A stretch of 33,108 bases of DNA, taken from assembly GCA_017854855.1 (NCBI GenBank), contig JAFMGZ010000038.1, forward strand, positions 1-33,108, in the 5' to 3' direction. Position 1 is the stretch's first letter, and the number at the start of each line of letters is the position of its first letter. The position numbers were made by a program, and so were the translations under genes. The DNA is from Sulfitobacter sp. GTDB taxonomy: Bacteria > Pseudomonadota > Alphaproteobacteria > Rhodobacterales > Rhodobacteraceae. Shown here piece by piece: positions 21,817-30,761 of the stretch. The notes below the pieces were generated by a model. That model worked only from the letters and a program-made list of their open reading frames with translations. It was not told the DNA's origin and did not search any database.

Positions 21817-24237
21817 GTGCCAGATCCGCATTCCCAGCCCCACGATCCATGGCAATCCGACCTGCTGCGCGGATATGCGGCACAGGTCGCGGCCGGGGCT
21901 GCGCATAACGATGAGATGCTGGCACGGGACGGGACGGTCAAACCCGTCTGGACCTCTTTTGTGGATCATCTGGCAAAACTGTCGTCAGACGAGCTTGCCA
22001 GTCGTTTCACCCGCGGGGATCAATACCTGCGCGATGCAGGGGTGCTTTACCGGCAATATGACGAAAGCCTCTCGACCGAACGGGAATGGCCGCTGAGCCA
22101 TATTCCGGTCGTTCTGGGCGAAGATGAATGGCAAAAGATCACTGAGGGTTTGATCGAACGGGCAGAGCTGCTGGAATATGTGCTGCGCGATTTTTACGGC
22201 GACAACACATTGGTCCGCAGTGGCCAACTGCCCGCCACCCTGCTCAGCCAGAACCCCGCATGGCTGCGTCCCATGTTGGGTGTCGGTGCCAGCGATGCCA
22301 ATCTGCTGAACACCCTGTCGTTTGAGATCGGGCGCGGGCCCGACGGCAAATGGTGGGTGATAAGCGATCTGATAGAGGCACCCTCGACCGCAGGTTTTGC
22401 GATTGAAAACCGCATTGCCATGACCCGTGTCTTTCCAAATTTTTTCAGCGGTGCGAACATTCACCGGCTTGCCGGCTACTTCAAGGTTTTCCAGCAGACC
22501 CTGTTCGAACTGAAAGGCCGTGCCGAGGGCGAAATCGCACTGCTGTCGCCCGGACCGATGAACCAGAATTATGCCGAACACGCCTATATGGCCCGCTACC
22601 TTGGCCTGCTGCTGGTCGAAGGCGAAGACCTGATCGTGCAGGATGGCACGGCCATGGTGCGCACGGTTGCAGGCACAAAGCCGATCAGCCTGCTGTGGAC
22701 CCGTTTGCCCAGCGCGATGTTCGACCCATTGGAACTGAACCCGGCGTCGATGCTGGGCACGCCGGGACTGGTGCAGGCGCTGCGCGACGGCCGGCTGAAA
22801 ACCGTCAACATGGTCGGCGCGGGCGTTCTGGAAACCCGCGCGCTGATGGCCTTTTTGCCAAAGATTGCCCGCGCGCGGCTGGGCCGTGGACTGGCCATGC
22901 CAAACATTGCGACATGGTGGTGCGGTCAGGACATCCAGCGTGATCACGTGGTCGAGAACCGCGAACGCATGATGGTCGGTGATGCCTTTTCGACAAGGCC
23001 GCTTATGGCGGATCCCTCAACGACCTATCTCAACAGCGATGCAAACGGTCTGAGCGCCGAAGAGCTGGCCGCGATGTTGCAACGTGACGGCCGCAACATC
23101 GTGGGCCAAGAGGCCGTGACCCTGTCCACCTCACCGGCATTTGAAAACGGCGAACTGGTGCCGCGCCCGATGTGTATTCGCATTTCAATGGGGCGCACGG
23201 AAGACGGCTGGGCGGTGATGCCAGGGGGCTACGCCAGGGTCAGTGCCGGCGCGGATGCCAAGGCGCTGGCGATGCAACAGGGCGGCAAGGTCGCGGATGT
23301 CTGGGTGACAAGTCCGCACAAGGTACAGACGCCAAGCCTGCTGTCGCAGGAAACCCATGCGATCACACGCAGCTCTACCCATGCCCTGCTGCCCAGCAGG
23401 GCCGCCGACAATCTGTTCTGGCTGGGCCGATACGTGGAACGCTCTGAACAGAATATGCGTTTGTTCCGGGCCTATTACGCCCGCATCTCGGATGGTGCCG
23501 ACCACGCTGATACCGTGCCTGCCTACATGCGGGCACAGCTGATGGAAAACGTGGCCCCCCGGGCCGGCGCGATCGCAAAGCGGTTTGCCGCGCCACTGGC
23601 CCTAGGGCTGCAATCGGCCTCGCGGATCAGTGATCGTTTCTCGCCCGATGGGATGATGGCGTTGCGCGCATTGGTCAAACAGGTCCAGCTGCTGGACCGC
23701 CGTCCGGTGGCCGTGGATGACATCCCCGTCGAGATCAGCAGCCTCTTGCGCCAGATCACGGGTTTCGCGGGTCTGGTGCATGAAAACATGTACCGCTCTG
23801 ACGGCTGGCGGTTTCTCAGCCTGGGGCTGTCTTTGGAACGCGCGGCGAACATGTGCGCGGTTCTGGCAGCCTGCACCGATGACGCGGCCCCCGCAGGCGC
23901 ATTGGATCTGGCGTTGGAGGTAGGCGACAGCGTTGTCGCCCATAGAACCCGGTTCCTGGTCTGGGCCAACACGGCATCCGTGGTTGATCTGCTGGGACTG
24001 GATCCGCAAAATCCCCGGTCGGTCCGCTATCATATTTCGCGCGCCAAGGATCACATCGCCCATTTGCCGCGACAGGAAACAGGGCACATCCTGACCCAGG
24101 CCGCGCGTCTGGTCATGACCCTGGAGACCCGGCTATCGACCCGACGCGCCGAAGAAGTGACACCGGAATTCTTTTTGCAGATCAGAAAGGATATTTGGGA
24201 TATTTCCGATGCGCTGAACGAATATTATCTGGTCTAG
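21817..24237 (+). CDS. Circularly permuted ATP-grasp / alpha-E fusion protein
   Basis: An 806-aa fusion. Residues to about 480 are a circularly permuted ATP-grasp ligase (DUF404/DUF407 type; note VLGEDEWQKITEGLIERA, MNQNYAEHAYMARYLGLLLVEG, WWCGQ). Residues from about 520 are the alpha-helical alpha-E domain (LPSRAADNLFWLGRYVERSEQN to DISDALNEYYLV). In many genomes the two are separate genes. ATP-grasp enzymes join a carboxylate to an amine using ATP, so a peptide or amide product is likely; the substrate is unknown. It starts at a GTG three bases after the previous stop, and the third gene starts 3 bases after its own stop. Confidence 0.93.
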   Translation: MPDPHSQPHDPWQSDLLRGYAAQVAAGAAHNDEMLARDGTVKPVWTSFVDHLAKLSSDELASRFTRGDQYLRDAGVLYRQYDESLSTEREWPLSHIPVVLGEDEWQKITEGLIERAELLEYVLRDFYGDNTLVRSGQLPATLLSQNPAWLRPMLGVGASDANLLNTLSFEIGRGPDGKWWVISDLIEAPSTAGFAIENRIAMTRVFPNFFSGANIHRLAGYFKVFQQTLFELKGRAEGEIALLSPGPMNQNYAEHAYMARYLGLLLVEGEDLIVQDGTAMVRTVAGTKPISLLWTRLPSAMFDPLELNPASMLGTPGLVQALRDGRLKTVNMVGAGVLETRALMAFLPKIARARLGRGLAMPNIATWWCGQDIQRDHVVENRERMMVGDAFSTRPLMADPSTTYLNSDANGLSAEELAAMLQRDGRNIVGQEAVTLSTSPAFENGELVPRPMCIRISMGRTEDGWAVMPGGYARVSAGADAKALAMQQGGKVADVWVTSPHKVQTPSLLSQETHAITRSSTHALLPSRAADNLFWLGRYVERSEQNMRLFRAYYARISDGADHADTVPAYMRAQLMENVAPRAGAIAKRFAAPLALGLQSASRISDRFSPDGMMALRALVKQVQLLDRRPVAVDDIPVEISSLLRQITGFAGLVHENMYRSDGWRFLSLGLSLERAANMCAVLAACTDDAAPAGALDLALEVGDSVVAHRTRFLVWANTASVVDLLGLDPQNPRSVRYHISRAKDHIAHLPRQETGHILTQAARLVMTLETRLSTRRAEEVTPEFFLQIRKDIWDISDALNEYYLV

Positions 24238-24240
24238 ACC

Positions 24241-25119
24241 ATGATTTACAGCATCCGCCTGACCATCACCCACCTGTATAATCAACCTGCCGCAAACAGC
24301 CGTCACTTGATACGTGTCCTGCCCAAGACCATTGCAAACCGGCAGCATCTGACAACCCATCTGTTGCAGGTATTCCCCGAACCAGACGCAAGGTCGGAGA
24401 CTGTTGATTTCTTTGAAACGACATCAATGGCCTGTGCGCATACGGATTTTCATGCGGAAATGTCCATTCGTCTGGCCTGCCATGTTGAGGTCTTTCCCCC
24501 TGCCCCATGGCTGGACCTGTCGCCGGATGTCGAGCAGCTATGCCGCGAATGGCAAGCCTCTTGCGACCTGAGCGCGCGGTCACCTGTACATTTCCTAGGG
24601 CCCTCCCCCCGGCTGCAGCCAGATCCGGCTATCACAGGCTTTGCCCGTGACCTTTTCGACCCCAGCCAGAGCACGGCGGCCAATGTCATCCGGCTGGGTC
24701 AGGCCTTGCATGACCTCATGACCTTTGATGCCACTGCCACACATGTGGACACCGAAGCCCCAGAGGCTTTCGCGCTCAGGCGCGGGGTCTGTCAGGATTT
24801 CAGTCATATCATGATACTGGCCCTGCAGGCCCTGGGGATTCCGGCGGCCTATGTCAGCGGCTATCTGCGCACCCTGCCACCTGAGGGCGGTATCAAACTG
24901 GAAGGTGTGGATGCCATGCACGCCTGGGTCAGGGCATGGTGCGGCGAAGATCACGGCTGGATCGAATATGATCCGACAAATGCCACCCTGATCGGAAGCG
25001 ATCATGTCGTGGTGGGCTATGGGCGGGACTATTCCGATGTCTCACCGGTCAGGGGACATTTGCGGTCCTCGGGCGGGCAGAAAAACACGCAAGCCGTCGA
25101 TGTGGCGATCGTCGGCTGA
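24241..25119 (+). CDS. Transglutaminase-like cysteine protease-fold protein, second copy
   Basis: A 292-aa protein of the bacterial transglutaminase type with N-terminal beta domain (1-120) and core triad C184 (GVCQDFSH), H227 (MHAWVRAW) and D244 (EYDPTN). It lacks the DUF2126 extension of the first gene. In the conserved neighbourhood it follows the ATP-grasp/alpha-E gene and may hydrolyse or transfer the peptide that the ligase makes (inference). It starts 3 bases after the preceding stop and is the last gene of this strand's operon. It is convergent with the Anbu gene. Confidence 0.92.
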   Translation: MIYSIRLTITHLYNQPAANSRHLIRVLPKTIANRQHLTTHLLQVFPEPDARSETVDFFETTSMACAHTDFHAEMSIRLACHVEVFPPAPWLDLSPDVEQLCREWQASCDLSARSPVHFLGPSPRLQPDPAITGFARDLFDPSQSTAANVIRLGQALHDLMTFDATATHVDTEAPEAFALRRGVCQDFSHIMILALQALGIPAAYVSGYLRTLPPEGGIKLEGVDAMHAWVRAWCGEDHGWIEYDPTNATLIGSDHVVVGYGRDYSDVSPVRGHLRSSGGQKNTQAVDVAIVG

Positions 25120-25123
25120 TACC

Positions 25124-25189
25124 CCGTGCAGCCCGGCGGGTCCGGGCACGGCCAAGACATGCCCCCCGAAGTAGAACCGAAACCGGGGG
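25124..25189. terminator. Two hairpins between the convergent transglutaminase and Anbu genes
   Basis: CCGTGC (25124-25129) pairs with GCACGG (25146-25151) and can add an inner CCGG pair set after a bulge. CCCCCG (25163-25168) pairs with CGGGGG (25184-25189) over a 15-nt loop. There is no clear T run on either side, so efficiency as intrinsic terminators is doubtful; position between convergent stops favours that role. Confidence 0.35.
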
Positions 25190-25190
25190 T

Positions 25191-25928
25191 CTATTTGCTG
25201 GGTTTATAACTCGGCAAATGCGTCAGCGCGGTGCGCAATGCATCACCCCATCCTTGGGAAATCGACTGGTAATAGGGGTTGTCCGCTGAAATGCGGGTCT
25301 GTTCGCCCACCTCGAAACTATCCGTCGCATAGACCTGCAAGTCCAGGGGCAGGCCCACCGACAGGTTCGCCTTGATCGTCGAGTCAAAGGACACCATCAG
25401 CAATTTGATCGTATCTTCGAACGTCATATCGGGATCATATGCCCGCACCAGGATCGGCTTGCCGTACTTGGCCTCACCGATCTGGAAGAACGGCGCATCT
25501 TCGGTCACTTCGATAAAGTTGCCTTCGGGATAGATCAGAAACAATGTTGGCGCGCCGCCTTTGATCTGGCCACCGACAATCACCGATGCCTTGAAAGCCG
25601 AGCCGGACGTCTGACCGCTGGGCGCACTATCGGCGATGACTTCTTTCAGGGTGGAGCCGACCAGACGGGCGACCTGAAACATCGTGGGCTGCTCAAGGAT
25701 CGTCGGGCTGCGCTCAGACACCGCCTTGGAGCGTTCTTCGAGCAGGCTGATCAGCGCCTGTGTCGTAGCAAGGTTGCCCGCGGTCATCACCGTAATGACG
25801 CGGTCACCGGGAACATGCCAGGTGAACATCTTTTTGGTGGTGGAGAAGTTATCGACCCCGGCATTGGTCCGCGTATCGGACATGAAGACGAGGCCGTGAT
25901 TTAGGCGAAGGCCGACGCAATAGGTCAT
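25191..25928 (-). CDS. Anbu (ancestral beta subunit) proteasome-type peptidase
   Basis: A 245-aa Ntn-fold subunit. After removal of Met the chain begins T1-Y-C-V-G, giving an N-terminal nucleophile Thr. D17 and K32 fall where proteasome and HslV subunits have D17 and K33, and SDTRTNAGVDNFST matches the Anbu family. Anbu subunits self-assemble into ring or helical particles. No unfoldase partner is known, and the substrate is unknown. The gene neighbours (ATP-grasp, alpha-E, transglutaminases) are the classic set reported for Anbu. The ribosome site is weak (GGAT about 11 nt upstream). It lies downstream of the third transglutaminase on the same strand. Confidence 0.93.
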   Translation of the reverse strand: MTYCVGLRLNHGLVFMSDTRTNAGVDNFSTTKKMFTWHVPGDRVITVMTAGNLATTQALISLLEERSKAVSERSPTILEQPTMFQVARLVGSTLKEVIADSAPSGQTSGSAFKASVIVGGQIKGGAPTLFLIYPEGNFIEVTEDAPFFQIGEAKYGKPILVRAYDPDMTFEDTIKLLMVSFDSTIKANLSVGLPLDLQVYATDSFEVGEQTRISADNPYYQSISQGWGDALRTALTHLPSYKPSK

Positions 25929-25963
25929 TGCTGTTATCCAAAGAAAGCAAGCGGGAGGTGCTT

Positions 25964-25978
25964 GATGCAGATTGCATC
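25964..25978. promoter_or_regulatory. Palindrome GATGCA-GAT-TGCATC before the Anbu gene
   Basis: A perfect 6-bp inverted repeat with a 3-nt centre, 35 bases before the Anbu start. Pairing extends to the next outer bases except for one T-T mismatch. It differs from the GCTGC-N3-GCAGC sites but shares a TGCA centre. It is a plausible operator specific to the Anbu gene; no clear promoter boxes are seen beside it. Confidence 0.4.
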
Positions 25979-26044
25979 TATGCCTGAATCTGCGGCATTA
26001 CAATCGTCTATTCCTTTTACTGGTGGCATGACCTTGTGACGCGG

Positions 26045-26827
26045 CTATCGTGACAGCCGCCTGACCTCAACGGTTTGTTCCTGCAGGTCCACCCAGCCAT
26101 AGGAGGTCAGGAAAGACGCGTCCGCCGCATCGCGGCCAATGCAGATGCGCGCCGTTTCCGATGCTTTGGCCATATAGGTCGGGTCTATCAGGTGCCAGCC
26201 ATCGTCCAGATACACCTCTACCACGGCGTGGAAATCTTGCGGGACGACATCCGGCGCATAGGCGCTGACAAAGCGTGCCGGAATACCTGAGGCGCGCGCG
26301 AATGTGATCAGCATATGCGCATAATCCCGACAGACACCGGCAAGGCTGGCAAAACTGTCCGTGGCCGTGGTGGCGGCATTGCTTGCCCCGTTGTCATAGG
26401 TGAAATTTTGCTTGATCCATATGCTCATGGCGCTGACCAGTGCCCCGCCGGTCAAATGCCCAAACTGGCCCTGCACAAAATCCAGAAACAGATCCGAATG
26501 GCAATAGCGCGAAGGCATCAGGTATTTGATGACATCGCCGGGAATTTGCGTTCGCGGGGTTTCGGCCAGCGCTTCAAAATCGACCTGGGGCCTTTTGACC
26601 TCAACCACCGTTTCGTAATGGCATTCAAACCGGGGGCCAGATGTGACCCACCGGCGTATGCCGATGCCCTCCTCTCCGGCGGTTTCGTGATGCACGGCCT
26701 GAGGATCAAGGATCAGCCGGGTCTCACGGCACGATTGCACCGCATCCGACGACGCCTCGATCTGCAGCAGCAGATCGCAGGGCTGGGCCGATGTGTATAA
26801 AAGATGGGTCCGAATGGACAGACGCAC
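26045..26827 (-). CDS. Transglutaminase-like protein, third copy, upstream of Anbu
   Basis: A 260-aa protein with the triad C166 (GVCRDYAH), H200 (DFHAVVEVYLDDG) and D215 (LIDPTY). The N-terminal 140 residues resemble the beta-rich domain of arylamine/transglutaminase-like proteases but diverge from the other two copies. It is 116 bases upstream of the Anbu gene on the same strand and could share its transcript, although the palindrome at 25964 suggests a separate promoter. Substrate unknown. Confidence 0.9.
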   Translation of the reverse strand: MRLSIRTHLLYTSAQPCDLLLQIEASSDAVQSCRETRLILDPQAVHHETAGEEGIGIRRWVTSGPRFECHYETVVEVKRPQVDFEALAETPRTQIPGDVIKYLMPSRYCHSDLFLDFVQGQFGHLTGGALVSAMSIWIKQNFTYDNGASNAATTATDSFASLAGVCRDYAHMLITFARASGIPARFVSAYAPDVVPQDFHAVVEVYLDDGWHLIDPTYMAKASETARICIGRDAADASFLTSYGWVDLQEQTVEVRRLSR

Positions 26828-26951
26828 AGAATGCTCCAGATCGCGAAAGGGGAGGTATCGCAGGACCTATCGCAGCCAACTGCTTGGCTGTCGACCGGGA
26901 TATGCGACTTTCGGATCAAACGCCGCACCGTTCAGGGTGCCGCAGCCCAAA

Positions 26952-27845
26952 TCAGCCCAATTGCACCTGCCTGCGGCGTACGCTGATCAACAGCCCCACG
27001 GTCAGTATGGCGAGGGCAAGGATGCTGATCAGGCTCAGGCTCTCGCCCAGGATCAAGGCCCCCAGGATTGCACCGCCCCCCGGCACAGCCGCAAGGATCG
27101 AGGATGTATTGCCATTGCCAATCGTCCGCGACGCATGGGCAATGAACAACAGCCCGATCAGATTGGGCACGAAACCCTGATACACAGCCTGCAACAAAAG
27201 CGGCCCCAATGGCGCATCGGCGATCCCTGATGGCAGCCACAGCGCCCAGACCGGCAAATACAGCACCGCATTCACGATTGTCCCGCAAAAGATGATCTGC
27301 ATCGCACCCAGCTGCCAGCGTTCTGACAAGATCATGTAACAAGAGAAAAACATCGCCCCGATCACAAAGAGCAGATCACCGATCCAAGCCCCCTGAACGC
27401 TGGTGGCGCTGGCATCCCACGCCAGCACAACCGCAGAAACAAGGATCAACAAGGCCCCCAGCATCTGTTTCAAACCGGGCAACCTGCGGAACAGGAAAAC
27501 CCCGAACAGGATACTGAAAAGCGGCAACACCCCATTCATGAAGATCCCGCCATGGGCCGCAGGCGCATAGAGAAAGCCGGAAAAGACCATCAGAATATAG
27601 ATCGGCCCCAAGATGAAGGACAAAACAGCGATCTGTAGCAGCCCAAGCCCCCGCCAGGGTTTGTAGTACAGACACAGCGGCAAAGCGACGATGGCCGCCA
27701 GCCCGTAGCGCATCGCCGCCAGATCATAGACGGTCAGCCCGCTTTGGTCGGCAACCCGGCTGACAATCAGCCAGAATGACCAGACCAGAACGATGGTCCA
27801 TGCCGCAGCATAGCCGGTCAGATGGGATGATGCGCTGCCGGGCAT
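26952..27845 (-). CDS. DMT superfamily (EamA) transporter
   Basis: A 297-aa protein made of ten hydrophobic spans in two EamA repeats. The first repeat contains SRVADQSGL-x3-DLAAMRYGLAAIVALPL; the second begins near WIGDLLFVIGAMFFSCYMILSERW and ends SILAAVPGGGAILGALILGESLSL. Such proteins usually export small metabolites or amino acids; the substrate cannot be told. It lies 65 bases after the MFS stop, same strand, and may be cotranscribed with it. Confidence 0.9.
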   Translation of the reverse strand: MPGSASSHLTGYAAAWTIVLVWSFWLIVSRVADQSGLTVYDLAAMRYGLAAIVALPLCLYYKPWRGLGLLQIAVLSFILGPIYILMVFSGFLYAPAAHGGIFMNGVLPLFSILFGVFLFRRLPGLKQMLGALLILVSAVVLAWDASATSVQGAWIGDLLFVIGAMFFSCYMILSERWQLGAMQIIFCGTIVNAVLYLPVWALWLPSGIADAPLGPLLLQAVYQGFVPNLIGLLFIAHASRTIGNGNTSSILAAVPGGGAILGALILGESLSLISILALAILTVGLLISVRRRQVQLG

Positions 27846-27910
27846 CTAGGCGGCAGTCCAGCAATCAGGGCGAGGGGCAATTTGGCGGGGCTGCCCGCCC
27901 TTGGCCCGCC

Positions 27911-29146
27911 TCATTTTAGGGGCCTTTGCAGCAATGCAGCAGCCGCCCCGATCAGCAACAAACCTGCCGCAGCCAGCAGGCTCACTCCGATGTTGCCAAA
28001 CAGATCCCCCACCAGTCCCGCGCCATAAGGCCCGACGGTCTGCGCCACCGCAAAGACCACGGTAAACAGCCCTATCGCAGCCCCCCAGCTTTCCGGCGGA
28101 AGGTTCTGACGGGTGAAATTCGTCACAGCACCCGGTGCCATGAAAACAGATAATCCAAAGACAACCGCCGAAATGAGCAACGCAGGCCCATTGGGCAAGA
28201 CCACCGGCAAGGCAGAGCCCGCAGCAATGCAGCACAAGATCAGCGCCAGCGGCAGACCCGAGGCATGGCGTGCAAACACCGGCCGCCACACGATAGGTGA
28301 CACGCAGATGCACAGCCCAAGAACGACCCAGACCGCAGCGATGAACCCCGCGCTGGCGGCCTGATCCGTCATCCATGCCGACAAGAAGGTCAGATAGACG
28401 ATATACCCCATGCCGAACCCGGCATATCCCGTCATCTCTGGCCAGATGCGTCGCAACGGCAAGGGGGCGGCCTTGGTCTGTGATAGGGCCGGTGCCGGCA
28501 ATTGGCGCGCAGACCACAGGCCCAGTGGCACGAAAGACAGGCTGATGATGCCGATGATGATCCAGCCTATGGGCCAGACCTGGGGGCCGAACCGGTCCAG
28601 CATCAGGGGCAACCCGGCCCCGCACAGCACGATCCCAAGCCCGCCGCCGGTGCCAAACAAAATCGCGATCGCCAATGCGTTGCGGCGCGGATCATCGCGA
28701 AACAATCCGGCGGTCAGCGCGCCTGCGGTAGAAAATGACATCGCCCCGAAAATTCCGGCCAGAATACGCCACAGCGTCTGCCACCAAAGTTCCGCATTGA
28801 GCCCCGTCGCCAGAATGGCCACTGCTGTGGTGATCAGCCCGAAACCAAACAACCGCCCCGGCGAGGTGTAGCGGATCAACACCATGGTCAGCACCGCACC
28901 CACAATATAGCCCAGCGCATTGGCGGTATTGAGCCAACCGGCTTGTGCGTAATTCCACCCCATCTCGGATTTCATCGCGGGCAGCATCAGCCCATAGGAA
29001 AAGCGGGCAAAGCCGTTTGTCACCGTCACGCCCATCGCGAGCCCCGTCAGCACAAGCCACGGTCGGGCCGGTGCAGCGGTCATAAGCAGATATCGCGGAT
29101 TGCGGGCAAAAGGGGCATCTAATTTCTCACTTGGCACGACACTCAT
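27911..29146 (-). CDS. MFS transporter, YbfB/YjiJ-like
   Basis: A protein of about 411 aa with twelve hydrophobic spans and the YbfB/YjiJ-type start (GLAMGVTVTNGFARFSYGLMLPAMKSEMGW), a first-half loop RYTSPGRLFG, and TAGLFRDDPRRNALAIAI. The substrate is unknown. The start is uncertain: the frame is open to 29206; I prefer the ATG at 29146 (GGGGG about 10-14 nt upstream), with 29083 the alternative nearest to the first span and lacking a ribosome site. It is divergent from the M20 peptidase gene. Confidence 0.85.
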   Translation of the reverse strand: MSVVPSEKLDAPFARNPRYLLMTAAPARPWLVLTGLAMGVTVTNGFARFSYGLMLPAMKSEMGWNYAQAGWLNTANALGYIVGAVLTMVLIRYTSPGRLFGFGLITTAVAILATGLNAELWWQTLWRILAGIFGAMSFSTAGALTAGLFRDDPRRNALAIAILFGTGGGLGIVLCGAGLPLMLDRFGPQVWPIGWIIIGIISLSFVPLGLWSARQLPAPALSQTKAAPLPLRRIWPEMTGYAGFGMGYIVYLTFLSAWMTDQAASAGFIAAVWVVLGLCICVSPIVWRPVFARHASGLPLALILCCIAAGSALPVVLPNGPALLISAVVFGLSVFMAPGAVTNFTRQNLPPESWGAAIGLFTVVFAVAQTVGPYGAGLVGDLFGNIGVSLLAAAGLLLIGAAAALLQRPLK

Positions 29147-29279
29147 CTCGCAGAACGCCCCCATCCACAAGCCGCCATTGCCGTAACCGGCAAACAAGCA
29201 GTCCACGCGTCATCGACATGGCCCCGGATGGGCGCTAACCTTTTGCCCAAAACGCCCCAAGCACAAGTGAGCATGATCC

Positions 29280-30701
29280 ATGAACCAACATCCTGTCTGG
29301 CCCTTTGTCGATGAACACCAAGCCCGGTTTCACGCGCTGTCCGATGCGGTCTGGGCCGTGCCCGAAACATGCTATGCCGAACACAAGTCAGTCGCCCTGC
29401 ATATCGCCGAGCTTGAGCATCAGGGCTTTGCGGTGACACGAAATGTTGCCGACATCCCGACCGCAGTCATGGGCGAATGGGGCGAAGGTGGGCCGGTGAT
29501 CGCCTTTCTTGGTGAATATGATGCTTTGGCAGGCCTGTCGCAGGCTGCGGATATCGCCGAACCTGAACCGTTGCACGAAGGGGCAAACGGCCATGGCTGT
29601 GGCCACAACATGCTGGGCTCTGCGGCGATGCTGGCTGCGACTGCGGTGCGCGACTGGCTGCGGACAACCGGCACGAAGGGGCGCGTGCGCTATTATGGGT
29701 GCCCCGCCGAAGAGGGCGGCAGCGCCAAGACCTTTATGGTCAAGGCAGGTGCCTTTGCGGATGTGGATATCGCGATCACATGGCACCCTTCATCCATCGC
29801 GCAGGTCATGCGGTCCAGCTCGCTTGCTGCGGCACGGGTTGATTTCACCTTCAAGGGGCGCGCTAGCCATGCGGCGGCCTCGCCCCATCTGGGGCGTTCT
29901 GCGCTGGACGGGGTTGAACTGATGAATGTGGGCGTCAATTACCTGCGCGAACACATGTCCGATCAGGCGCGCATTCACTATGCCTATCTTGATGCCGGTG
30001 GCATCAGCCCGAATGTGGTTCAGGCCTCTGCCAAGGTCCGCTATGTCGTTCGGGAACCACGAACGGGCGAAATGATGACCCTGATAGAGCGGGTCAAGAA
30101 AGTGGCCGAAGGGGCCGCCTTGATGTCAGAGACATCCGTAGAGGCCAAGCTGGTTTCGGTCGCGTCGGAACTGGTGCCAAATGACCCGCTGATCGAGGCG
30201 ATGCAGAAAAATCTGGACCGCCTGGGCCCGCCCCCCTTCAGCGCCGATGATCAGGCCTATGCGGCACGGATGCAGGCCACGATGACCGAAGGCGACATTG
30301 CTGCGTCCTATGCAATGGCGGGCCTGCGGATGTCGCAAGACAAGGTATTGGCCGATTTCGCCGTGCCCGCCACGACGCCTGTTGTCGACATGTCGGGTTC
30401 CACCGATGTGGGCGATGTCAGCTGGGTTGTGCCAACCGTGCAGATGTGGGGCGCGAATTATGCCATCGGCACGCCGTTTCACAGCTGGCAAATGGTTGCA
30501 CAGGGCAAATCGCAGACCGCCCTCAAAGGGATGACCCACGCAGCACAGGTAATGGCGGCAACGGGCGTTGATGTCATTTTGGATGCAGATCTGCGCAGCA
30601 GGGCCAAGGCTGATCTGGCGGCGCGTGTCGGCTCAAAGGGCTATGTGTGCCCCCTGCCCGACGGTGCCAAACCACCGGTCGAGGAAATGTCCGGCAAGTG
30701 A
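29280..30701 (+). CDS. M20 family metallopeptidase, AbgB-like
   Basis: A 473-aa amidohydrolase. Metal-site segments are HGCGHN (105-110), PAEEGG (142-147), H169 (WHP) and the late FHSWQ near 400. GEYDALAGL (79-87) is typical of the AbgB subgroup, which cleaves p-aminobenzoyl-glutamate. A dimerisation domain lies in the middle (FKGRASHAAASPHLGRSALDG). Cytoplasmic, no leader. The actual substrate (folate breakdown product or another amide) is not decided by sequence. It is divergent from the MFS gene, whose product might supply or expel its substrate (inference). A strong terminator follows. Confidence 0.9.
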   Translation: MNQHPVWPFVDEHQARFHALSDAVWAVPETCYAEHKSVALHIAELEHQGFAVTRNVADIPTAVMGEWGEGGPVIAFLGEYDALAGLSQAADIAEPEPLHEGANGHGCGHNMLGSAAMLAATAVRDWLRTTGTKGRVRYYGCPAEEGGSAKTFMVKAGAFADVDIAITWHPSSIAQVMRSSSLAAARVDFTFKGRASHAAASPHLGRSALDGVELMNVGVNYLREHMSDQARIHYAYLDAGGISPNVVQASAKVRYVVREPRTGEMMTLIERVKKVAEGAALMSETSVEAKLVSVASELVPNDPLIEAMQKNLDRLGPPPFSADDQAYAARMQATMTEGDIAASYAMAGLRMSQDKVLADFAVPATTPVVDMSGSTDVGDVSWVVPTVQMWGANYAIGTPFHSWQMVAQGKSQTALKGMTHAAQVMAATGVDVILDADLRSRAKADLAARVGSKGYVCPLPDGAKPPVEEMSGK

Positions 30702-30710
30702 TGAAGCCTC

Positions 30711-30747
30711 AGGTGCGACCGGACGGCAGTTTCGTCCGGTCGCACCT
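30711..30747. terminator. Perfect 15-bp bidirectional terminator hairpin
   Basis: AGGTGCGACCGGACG (30711-30725) is exactly complementary to CGTCCGGTCGCACCT (30733-30747), with the 7-nt loop GCAGTTT. It sits 9 bases after the M20 gene stop and 14 bases before the stop of the convergent exported protein. There is no long T run, but the strength and position fit a terminator used from both sides. Confidence 0.8.
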
Positions 30748-30761
30748 GTGGCAAAGGCTTC

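Noticed and set aside
20785..21969. A 394-codon minus-strand frame opposite the DUF2126 protein
   Set aside because: Its product has no domain features and lies fully within the antisense of conserved genes.
27925..28235. Two similar GCAGCAATGCAGC stretches
   Set aside because: They encode Ala/Leu/Gln-rich membrane segments of the MFS gene and are not palindromic; likely codon-driven repeats.
27846..28625. A 259-codon minus-strand frame inside the MFS gene
   Set aside because: A shifted frame of the MFS transporter; Cys/Gly/Arg-rich translation typical of a shadow frame, without membrane-protein pattern.
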